Below are positions 25,631 through 35,485 of a stretch of DNA of 64,000 nt, piece after piece. The notes beneath the pieces were generated by a model, which saw only the letters and a program-made list of their open reading frames with translations, did no database searches and was not told the origin of the DNA. Position numbers and translations under genes: made by a program. Positions within the stretch are counted from its first letter, which is position 1; every line of letters starts with the position of its first letter. Source of the DNA: Albugo candida (lineage: Eukaryota; Oomycota; Peronosporomycetes; Albuginales); assembly GCA_040437565.1 (NCBI GenBank), contig JBDOQK010000013.1:248001-312000 (forward strand), given 5' to 3'.

Positions 25631-26209
25631 CTAATTACATTAATCACATTAATTTTTAGTGTGCTTACAGTATTGTTAATTGACTATTCGCTGATAACAG
25701 TGACGCCCTCTCGGGTACGGTTCGATCACAACATGACCAATCCATTCCTGAAAGCAACCAAAAGAATGCTTCGACTTAAAACATCAATCGACCGTGTGAT
25801 TGTCAAATGAATGAATCTTCTTGAATTAATGCAATACCATCGTACACCAGAGAATTGATAGACCGATAGATCTTATGATTGTTGAGCGTAATGTGAAGCG
25901 CTGTACTCCTATAATGCCATTCAGATGGTGAAGGGGGTAACGATAATCCTACATTAAGAATGACAGGACATGCGAAGTGGATCGGTGTGCGCTTGTGGCA
26001 AACAGAACAGATTGTTTGTAGCGTGCCACGCGTCGCTGCAAATTGATGTATGGGTATTTATTCTAGGTAGCTTTCACGCAGGAATCATCTAGTTTATAAT
26101 CATATTATACGTGCATGGCTGAATGCAGACGTACTTTACACAGCTCTGCAGCGGAGCATAGAATGCTAGTCTATGTTTTTGAAACCTACTTTTTCTCGTC
26201 AGCAAGATT
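25631..26209. other. Intergenic stretch
   Basis: It may include a 5' exon of the CDP-alcohol transferase (reverse strand near 25670-25730), which I could not join in frame. Otherwise nothing is recognisable. Confidence 0.4.
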
Positions 26210-27616
26210 CTATGTCAATGGCCTGCATGACTCTGAAGTGTAACAAGACCTTACTTCGATATAGGAACCAAAAAGAATAAGGCCAGCAAATGATAAACAG
26301 CATGCACCCACTGCCAGCGCGATACGAATCACATGTGAGCTTTGCGTAGGCTAATACAGAAAAGCATAAATGTCATATAACAGCGCTTAAAAGAAAGGTC
26401 TTCATGCCCAACCTGCATATAATTTGTAGACTGCGTGTGAGAATTTTGCTTCAATGCTGATTTTATTTGTGTTTCAAATCGACAATGTCGCTTCACAATC
26501 TCTTCGACGGCATTTTGAAGTTCTGTTTGTAGCTTTCGAACCGAATCACTCAATAGTCCCATCTAGATATTAAACTAATTAAACAATGGTGCATTCTGAT
26601 GGAACTCATTACCTTCTCATCACCGAGTTTATCACTCGCTACCAAGCTAATAATTTGCGCTTTGATCTGTTGCAGTTCAATTGCATGATTCTGATCGTTT
26701 ACAACGGCGTCATGACGCCAGCGGGTCAACTCCGACTCCAATTCTTGCAATCGTTCCCGTTGAATGTCCACTTCACTGTGTGAGCAATCCTTCAAACCAG
26801 TTTAAATCAAATCAGCTTGGACTTAGAAAAGTCGGCGCTAACCTTGGGATTGGCCTGAGAATGCAACATTTTTTCTTGGACGATACGGGAAAGCTGATTG
26901 TTAAGGTTTTCTAAAGATGGAAAAATACCGCTAGCATGTTTCTCAAATTCCGCCTGGTTCCGAATCAAAGCATCTCGCTCTTCAACAAACCGTGCCAGAG
27001 TTCCTTCAAGTTGTTTAGTATATTGGCGCAGCTGATCATTACTGAAAATTTGATCACCATTTTCGTTTTCACTACTGTCTTCAACACCAGTGAAGTGTAA
27101 TTTTTGTTGTACTGGTATAGAGTCAATGCTCAAATCGTTTTGTTCAGATCGTTTGGATGCTGTTCCCGCACCTTTTCTCTCAAACTGGAAACATTTACCG
27201 AGAATCCTAGTTTCTTCGAAATCTTCTTTGTTGCGATCACTGATGGCTTTTTTGGTTCCACGAATATCTGACAGCTCAGCCAGATTCATCCGATCAATGC
27301 GAGCCAATCGTTCCGCACTTGATAATTTTCGAAGGACGGACCATTCTGAATTTGGAGTCATTGAAGCTGTTTGTTCATGCTCATAAGTTTCTTGTGTTTC
27401 CAGCATTGTTTTTTGAGGTGACATTTCAGGTGTAGTAATTAGCGTTTCGATATCTGTATCATTATAACTAAGTAAGTTTTGACGGCTGATAATCTGGTGT
27501 AACTCTTCGCGATGTTTTGATAACAATTCGTTCATATTCTCATCATCTTCTTCTTCCTTTTGTAGCTCTTCTTCAATTCTCATAAATGTTTCTTCTTGTA
27601 TTGTCATTTTGATCAA
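26210..27616 (-). CDS. Coiled-coil protein with C-terminal membrane anchor
   Basis: I do not recognise the family. Exons 27616-26843, 26789-26613, 26562-26413 and 26350-26210 give 413 aa, with all introns 50-62 bp and in frame. The N-terminal half is acidic (EELQKEEEDDENMNELL) and Ser/Thr-rich. Long heptad-like runs follow, for example QLEGTLARFVEERDALIRNQ and RLQELESELTRWRHD. The last exon encodes a single hydrophobic segment, IALAVGACCLSFAGLILFG, about 20 residues from the C-terminus. The architecture resembles tail-anchored tethers of the Golgi or ER, but this is inferred from layout alone. The start at 27616 is the first in-frame ATG; an ATG four codons on is equally possible. Confidence 0.72.
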
Positions 27617-28736
27617 AGTATAAGAGGTATCTATAAAGTTATTGTTAAACGACAGTGGTAGAATATCGGACTACTTGAGGATCTATTGACGGCTCGCTGG
27701 TCGTATGTAAGCATTCAATTCTACTACACCCGCTTCTATTGCTTGCAATACATAGACAATGATTCTCACCTATTCAGATTCGCAAATGGACGAAAACAGA
27801 AAATGGATGAACAGCAGGGTCAAGTATCATTCCAAAAACAATGCGGTGTCAGTAGTCAAGCAGAAACAACTTCTCCGACCATATATGTTGTCCCGCAATA
27901 GGCATACCAATGCGTTGTTGTGAACTGACTTTTGTGGATCGGAGGTTTTTTGACGGAGTGCAATAGCGACCGTGAGGGTGAGTAGCTACCACAAACTCGA
28001 TCAATGAGACCATTTAGATATCTGTGATCTTTGTTTGCTACACAATGCACGCCAGTGCTATCGGAGAAGGTGTCTTCAAAAGGGGAAGGCTATTTTTTAT
28101 TCAGGCGGGGGGGGTAGTGCAGTTCAGGAAAGGGTCCTATGATGTATCGATTTACCATTCCCATGATTTGATCGATTGATTCGCTAAGAAGAAAAGAAGG
28201 GCAGGCAAGCAGCAAAGTTCACAAGTATCATGCTGTTATAAATATACTGAATATAGACGGAAAATCAACCGCAGGTACAGATCAATACGATATCCGAGAT
28301 GTGTCAAGCTCCCGGCCATCTATTTCAAGTAGCAATTTTCAGAAGCCATTTGTGAAAGCTGTCTCGCCTATAAGGACATCATCTGACATAACAACTTACT
28401 GACTCGATAGCAGCAATCTGCTTCTTCTTTATCGCTGACGGCGATTCTCAATTGTAAGTGACAAAAAAATAATAATGTTGCACATTCTTTGCTGGATCAT
28501 GAAAGACACTATCAAAATGATGAGATACTGCACTATATATGTCATGGCAGACTTGGGCGTTGCTGCATTTGCATGTAGTAGTGGCTTCTCAGTGAGAAAG
28601 ATCATCCCTCTTATATTGCTTACTAGACTTTACTTCCAAAATCTTTGTGTTTTTACAATGACTATGGGAAACTATGGGTGAGGTGCGAGCAGTGCCGAGA
28701 ATGGAGAGCAGTAACCAAAAGTTGAAAACCATATTC
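27617..28736. other. Intergenic stretch
   Basis: No supported gene. Short frames of up to about 71 codons lack family features. A short G-run (GGCGGGGGGGGT) lies near 28105. Confidence 0.45.
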
Positions 28737-30017
28737 CTATTTAAGGTTGGATAGACCAATTTTATATGACCCATCTTTGCTGCTACCGGTGCCACTTCCA
28801 TGACCTTTACACCACGAGATCTTTTCAAAGTACTTTTTTGCAAGCTCCAATTCGATTTCATGTGTGTCTTTTTTGTTCACCTTACTGTCGAGGCTGAACA
28901 CATCGGAAAGCACGTCATTTGACGTCAGCAGAATATTCAAACCCTGAGTGCAGGGTAGCGGCTGCGGAATGGCTTCCATGATTAAATCAGAGCAAATTCC
29001 ATTTGGCAATTCGGTTCTATCCCATTCTCTTTGTAACACACTCAACAGCTTTTGTAGAGTTTCTGGGAAGATAAAGCCTGTAAGCTCTACCCCAAACTCG
29101 TCACGGCTGCTCTGTAATAAGGATTCGCTTGACAGCTCGACATTTGGCTGCTTCTGATGAGCAATTCGGCCGAGATTTTTGACACGAAGAGTTTGCAATG
29201 TGGCATATAGGAAGGGAAATTGCGAGTAGATAGTCGGTAAATCCCTTTTCGATAATGCTTTTTGGAAAAGTGAATTAGCATGTAAAGTCAAATGTTTGCG
29301 CGCGGCTTACCTTTTTGATTGAGAAGATACTCATACAGTCCATGAATTTGCAAGTGACCTTCGAACACCAGCGCGGTGTCAGAAACCCTCATCGGAGGAT
29401 CGCTCGATATTGGTTGACACTGAATCTCGGAGGACCTGCAAAATGGCATCCTGAAAGATACGTTTGCTTCTGTGAGATCTTTTCGAAGTCTTGCGTTTGA
29501 CTGGGTAACCACGGCACGAAACTTGTACTTGTTCTTTCCCTGTTCCTGGTGAATGTTGGAGTTTTCACTGCAATAACGCTGCCGATAAACCTCTACAAAT
29601 GACTTTTGGAAAGAACTAAATTTCGCAGCGTCGCTGCCTTCACATTTGGGAGATTCACCATAGAAACAAACTGTATACTCAGTTGTGTGGACGTAAAAAT
29701 ACGATCTTAGCTGTAATGTTGGTGAGGTTTTGGCTTTTAGCCGATAATTGTGGTAGGCAGCTCTCAATGCATCTTGCCATTGCTGTAAATAGTACTTGTA
29801 AAAGTCCGATTCATTGTTGTCTTCTTCACAAGCAATTCGTGATTTTGACATGAATCCATTCTTCAGAACGCTGGATGATCTGCACGGTGCTGTCTCACTC
29901 GGATACATGTAATACAGCATAGCATGGTACCAGGACCTTTCTGGTGGTAAATCAGCAGATTCTGTTTCCTTATTATTGCTCAGGAAACACTTGGTGGCCT
30001 CGAATTGAACAGATGCT
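28737..30017 (-). CDS. DONSON: DONSON (humpty dumpty) replication protein, 5' exons unresolved
   Basis: DONSON helps load GINS during CMG helicase assembly and stabilises replication forks. Exons 30017-29311 and 29257-28737 give about 409 codons; human DONSON is 566, so N-terminal exons are missing upstream of 30017. Family marks are SWYHAMLYYMYPSETAPC, then WQDALRAAYHNYRLK, a YFYVHTTEYTVCFYG block and RAVVTQSNARLRKDL followed by VSFRMPF. The HGLYEYLLNQK helix is completed across the intron and followed by FPFLYATLQTLRVKNL. Intron 29258-29310 keeps frame. A short open stretch on the reverse strand at 30030-30230 may hold the first exon or exons, but I could not join them. The C-terminus ends GSYKIGLSNLK. 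Confidence 0.85.
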
Positions 30018-30229
30018 CTATACGTAAGAAAATAGAAACAAATTGAAAGGACAAAGAAATGCGGCTGACCAACTTTGGACGAAGGAATGGTATCGAAGCT
30101 GGAGTAATCAAAATTACTTTCGCATACGGTGTCAATTCAAAGGGAATGCTCTGGTTCGACTAATTGGCAAGAGCCCTGAGAGCAGTATGATAAGTGTACT
30201 TTTAAGCATCATACTTCCAGAGATTTAGG

Positions 30230-31915
30230 CATATCGATAGAGCGTCGTTTATTTTTCAATAATCGTGATGTTCTAGTTTTTGATGTGTCGGAGTGTTTGA
30301 CGAACCAATCCCTTATCCTACTCCGCGGTATATCCTGTCCTTCGCTCGCTTTGATCTTTTCTTCACAACCCCCACTCTCAATGTCAAGTTTTGCCGAAAT
30401 CTGATCTCTCCTTTTTCCATTTGTACAATTCCTTCCATCGCTACCATTCTAAAATGTAAGCATTAAACAAGCACTAAAACTTGTCTTCAGGTCCTTCAAA
30501 CGCGCACCTTCGCTTCACTTTGCTTATCTTTCTTGCGACGTCTCTATAAAGTCAAATACATTCATCACTTATTCCTTTCTTCTTGCCAAAATGTTCAAAG
30601 GCAAGACCTTCAATTCCATCGGTAGAATTCGCTCCGTCATGTTTCTTGACAGCCGTCTCAAGTGACATGAACAAATCAAGTTGCTGATTGGGTGAAATGA
30701 AGTGGAATCTCGTAGCGTGGCATTCGACACTGGTGTTTCCATTCTTTACAGACTTTTGTTGAAAAGCGTAGTGTCAGGCAACTGTCTTTCACGTGACTCA
30801 AGTATGCATTCACCTTATAAACTTGTCAATGATCTCTCCCATCCAAGCATATAGAAAGGAATTCTAATGCTTGAATAGCCAGCTTTTCTACTAATCATGC
30901 GTTCTAATAGAAAGTCACTTTGTCGCTTGTGTCAAAGCACGCATAATCGCAAACCATGTTCGTTTGGACGGCCAGCTACTCAGTAAACTTAGCAATCTGA
31001 TGCCGTGTCATGCATGCAAAAGTCGATCGGTGGAGAGTAATTTTCAACCAACGCACATTCGAATATATCTGCTGCCACTAACACGACATCTAAGCTTGAG
31101 CGCCACCATTCACTGCACAATATAGTTGACTCTATCATCAAGACAGCATCTCACGAAAAGAGACACTGCATAGAGACATCTTGCCATCGCACTGCGTATA
31201 TAAACATAATCAGCTAGAGTTTGCCTCTTAAGATCTTACATAGTTGTGCAGCTTCGATACGCACTATAAACACTGATTGTCTAAATCGATCAGTTTTCAC
31301 CCTTTAAAATGATTCGTTTTTGTCTCGTGGTGTGGACGATTGAAGTTCCGACATACTTCAAGCAGAACATCTGTCTAAGNNNNNNNNNNNNNNNNNNNNN
31401 NNNNNNNNNNNNNNNNNNNNNNNNNNNNNNNNNNNNNNNNNNNNNNNNNNNNNNNNNNNNNNNNNNNNNNNNNNNNNNNGTTTGGACGGCCAGCTACTCA
31501 GTAAACTTAGCAATCTGATGCCGTGTCATGCATGCAAAAGTCGATCGGTGGAGAGTAATTTTCAACCAACGCACATTCGAATATATCTGCTGCCACTAAC
31601 ACGACATCTAAGCTTGAGCGCCACCATTCACTGCACAATATAGTTGACTCTATCATCAAGACAGCATCTCACGAAAAGAGACACTGCATAGAGACATCTT
31701 GCCATCGCACTGCGTATATAAACATAATCAGCTAGAGTTTGCCTCTTAAGATCTTACATAGTTGTGCAGCTTCGATACGCACTATAAACACTGATTGTCT
31801 AAATCGATCAGTTTTCACCCTTTAAAATGATTCGTTTTTGTCTCGTGGTGTGGACGATTGAAGTTCCGACATACTTCAAGCAGAACATCTGTCTAAGTAC
31901 GTCGAAGTCATCGAA
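30230..31915. other. Intergenic stretch containing a gap overlap
   Basis: No supported gene. Bases 30962-31379 equal 31480-31897 around the N run 31380-31479, so the real spacer is about 520 bp shorter. The part next to 31916 presumably holds the promoter of the keto acid dehydrogenase gene; a TCAGTTTTCACCCTTT stretch at about 31807-31822 resembles an initiator region weakly. Confidence 0.5.
30962..31897. repeat. Contig-overlap duplication around gap (418 bp)
   Basis: Bases 30962-31379 equal 31480-31897 around the N run 31380-31479, in intergenic DNA. Confidence 0.9.
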
Positions 31916-33549
31916 ATGCTTAGCTGGATCAAGAGATCAAAATCAATTCCAAAACAGCTTATTTTGCAACGTACAATTTTACATTCACAGCTCGTCACTA
32001 GTATAGGTGCATCGATCAGCGTGTGCTCGAAATCTGCCCTGTTTGACCTTTGGACGCGTAGCCTTTTTTCCAGGAACAAATATACCGTATGCTTCGACTT
32101 TGCAGTTCAACAATCCTGCAGAAGATGCTGTCCTCCCCTGTTATCGACGTAACGCTACTACTAGACGAAAACGGCTCGCTGATACTCCTTTTTAGTTCTT
32201 AATGTTGATGGAGAAATGGTTGATAGTATGTCGAAGCCAGCCATGAAGCAGAGTGCGATTTTACAATCGTATCAAAAAATGATTTGCATGAAAGTACGCG
32301 CATAACAAATTTGATCTCTGCTTAATTAAAAATTTAACTCTACAGATAATGGACAGCATTTTATATGATGCGCAACGACAGGGCCGAATATCTTTTTATA
32401 TGACATCTTACGGAGAAGAAGCCGTCAGTTTTGGAACAGCAGCTGCTTTGGATGCCAAGGATATGGTATTTGCTCAGTATCGGGAACCTGGCGTCTTGAT
32501 GTGGCGTGGTTTTCAGTATCAAGATTTTGCTGATCAATGCTTTGGGAATATCGACGGTCATGGAAAAGGACGCCAGATGNNNNNNNNNNNNNNNNNNNNN
32601 NNNNNNNNNNNNNNNNNNNNNNNNNNNNNNNNNNNNNNNNNNNNNNNNNNNNNNNNNNNNNNNNNNNNNNNNNNNNNNNCAGTATCAAGATTTTGCTGAT
32701 CAATGCTTTGGGAATATCGACGGTCATGGAAAAGGACGCCAGATGCCTGTGCATTATGGATCGAAAGCACTAAACTATCATACCATATCATCTCCATTAG
32801 CTACTCAAATCCCACATGCCGTCGGAGCAGCGTATGCATTCAAACTAAGTAAAGAAAAAAGAATAGCTGTTTGCTATCTAGGCGAAGGCGCAGCGAGTGA
32901 GGGTGACTTCCATGCTGGTCTCAATGCTGCAGCTACTAGGGATTGTCCAGTACTATTTGTCGTGCGAAACAACGGGTATGCAATTAGCACACCACGGAAA
33001 GACCAGTATCGGGGTGATGGTATTGCACCAAGAGGAATTGGCTACGGAATATCATTTACACGTGTAGATGGAAACGATCTTTTGGCAGTTTATGAAGCAA
33101 CAAAAAGAGCACGAGAGTTTAGCCTACAAAACAACAAACCAGTGATTTTAGAGCTAATGTGTTATCGTACTGGTCATCACTCAACATCAGACGATTCGAC
33201 GCGATATCGACCGGTGGATGAGATATCGGACTTCAAAGAATGTTTTGACCCGCTCCTTCGCGTCAAACGATACCTGATCGTGAGTGAACAAGTTCTGATA
33301 TCATAATTTTGACGTACTTGGTTGTAGAAGCATGAATTGTGGTCAGAAGAACAAGATGTGGTACTTAAAGATACCGAGCGACTCAATATGTTGAAGGCAC
33401 TACAAATTGCTGAAAGGAAGCGCAAACCAGGACTGGATACCATGTTCGAAGATATCTACGACAAAAAGCCGGCTCTGATAGCAGAACAAGAACAAGAAAT
33501 GTGGGAGCACATTGCCAAATATCCGGAAGAATATACGATAGAAAGCTGA
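31916..33549 (+). CDS. BCKDHA: Branched-chain 2-oxoacid dehydrogenase E1 alpha subunit
   Basis: The E1 component uses thiamine diphosphate to decarboxylate the keto acids of valine, leucine and isoleucine in the mitochondrial matrix. Exons: 31916-32006, 32062-32148, 32196-32293, 32346-32579 joined to 32746-33279, and 33328-33549, giving 421 aa (human precursor 445). The N-terminus [19 protein letters not shown] is basic and amphipathic, as expected of a mitochondrial presequence. Motifs are [16 protein letters not shown], the [11 protein letters not shown] loop, the ThDP-Mg site [11 protein letters not shown]...NNGYA, and the GHHSTSDDS loop that is phosphorylated in animals. All introns are 47-55 bp and keep frame. 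The 66-bp gap overlap inside exon 4 duplicates a stretch before PVHYG. Confidence 0.95.
32514..32745. repeat. Contig-overlap duplication around gap (66 bp)
   Basis: Bases 32514-32579 equal 32680-32745 around the N run 32580-32679, inside the E1-alpha gene. Merging restores a normal family sequence. Confidence 0.92.
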
Positions 33550-33942
33550 AGCTTGCCGCTAGCTATACTATAATTTTTCATACACTTTAATACGCCATCA
33601 TCCACAATCGACCCCAGAATGCCTCTGGAAAGAACATGATGACCCTGGAAAAGGGAACATTCGCTCAAGTCGACGAACATATCAGCTGATATTAATTTGA
33701 CCGTCAAGCAAGCTTTCCATGAAATTCTGACGCATACTCGTAACACAGACCTGAGATCACAAGACATTGATAAGGCACATAACAGAGAATTCTTTGCGTA
33801 TCAGTGCCACACGATGTCAGTATTGGAGAGCGCTATAGTAATGCTACAAGTGTATTAGGAGCTTTCCTTGCAGCAACATGGCGTCGTTGAAGCGACTCAA
33901 ATTCATTGGATGAATTCAAAGTGAAGTAGCGCGGACGAAAAA

Positions 33943-35432
33943 ATGAGCAAGAAAATCAATACGGTCCATCAACGGAAAAAGAAAAGTCTAGAGAGTAACG
34001 GATGCAAAGATTTGGCTTCGAAGAAAGAACATGTGCGTGAATTGGCCAAAGCACGACGTTGGAAGCAAATCAAGAAAGAATACGGGGATAAAATGGTCGT
34101 TCGTGCAAAACATTGTACGAAGATAACTTCTTAAACTTGTATCGAATCTGTGCATGACTGGACCAAAGATCTAGAAAAGATTATCTCGAAGCAAACACCT
34201 GCGTATTTGGCAATGAAGATCTTGGAACAGAATGGGTACGGGGCTGTCAACGCCTCCAAAGCATCCGTAGACATCGAGAAATCTGCAAACAACATGATAT
34301 CAAAGGTTTTGACGGATAAAAGCGATGCTGTTGGATACGTAGAAGTACATCTATTGCATTCTTTTGGTAGGATTTATGTTAAACGCACTTGGCATTTCTA
34401 GGCAACAGCGGAGAAGAGTGTAACAATGTCAGAGTCAAAATTGACCAAAGAACAAATTGACCAAATTGAAGAAAAACGAAAAGAAGCGTTAGCGAGACGG
34501 AAAAAGTTGGCAGAACAATCGAAAGTACGCAAAAGTTTCATTGACACAGATCTCATCGCATTAAATGTTTGTGTGAGCATTTTTGGCAAAAGTCCGTACC
34601 TGCGAATATCTCCTCAGAGACACCTAAAAAAACACCAATTGTCAATACGATCTGTATGTGGGATATGCCTTGCTAAGATGACGATACAAATGGAATTTGA
34701 TGTGATCAGCTCTTGAGCAAGATATACAAGCAGCGACTGAGATCTTTCAAAGCGACATCTCCGATCATTCAGGTGATCTGATTTGCAGGAACATTCTATC
34801 ATAGTTCATCAACTGGCAATGCATGCTCATCAGACTTTCTTTCATCCGTCCCGACAATCGATAATACAAGTCAAATCCAAGGGAAAAAGCCTGAAGTATC
34901 AGCAACCACTGAGACTCATTCAGCAGTATCGATTTCTCAGGAGATCCAGGCAGCAGCAGCCATTATCGAATGGGAAGAGCAAAACGAGCAGAACCATCGA
35001 AACAGTATACAAAAAGTATGAAAAGTGTGATTACTGATACTATCATCCGCAGCGTGTTATGGGTCTTCTATGGATATTGTTCCGATCAGTGGCGATGAGG
35101 CAGATTCGCTCCTGGCTGATCCTTCGAATAGGGTGTGTTCAGATATCAAAGCAAAACAAGGTTTGCGAGTCGATTCTTCTGAAGGCGTCAACTGCATCAT
35201 GTTGTAGTGCCGATAGCGCCAAAGACACAAGTTGTTGCACCTACCACGCATACAATTCCCATGAGTAGCCAAGAATATTCGCAACACAACTTTCTATGCA
35301 TGTAAGCTTCGTGGTATTACCACCTTCTAATCTACTGTCTTGGCTCCATGAACAACAACCTATAGCACCAAGCATCTTTTACAGATGAAAGTGGATGATC
35401 GCGTTGCGGACTATGTCTCGAGCATGTTGTCA
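33943..35432 (+). CDS. Unresolved gene with RPA32-binding-type helix
   Basis: I do not recognise the whole protein. Three stretches look coding. At 33943 the frame MSKKINTVHQRKKKSLES starts a basic segment with ELAKARRWKQIKKEYGDK. Next, 34150-34354 encodes EKIISKQTPAYLAMKILEQ. This joins across a 51-bp GT/AG intron (ending 34401) to ATAEKSVTMSESKLTKEQ, continuing IDQIEEKRKEALARRKKLAE. That last helix closely matches the RPA32C-binding motif of SMARCAL1, TIPIN, XPA and UNG2 (LTxEQxxxIExxRxxALxRR). Downstream, acidic Ser/Thr-rich frames follow at 34793-35015 and 35044-35207, but I could not join them cleanly. The gene is multi-exon, and its limits are approximate; a pseudogene cannot be excluded. 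Confidence 0.45.
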
Positions 35433-35485
35433 TGAAGAAGACCAAGTGTAAGCGCTTTGGTGCGCTACCGCGAAGAAGCGATCAC

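Noticed and set aside
25601-25810. 69-codon plus-strand frame upstream of the CDP-alcohol transferase
   Set aside because: It overlaps the likely 5' exon region of that gene on the other strand and has no motif beyond a hydrophobic stretch.
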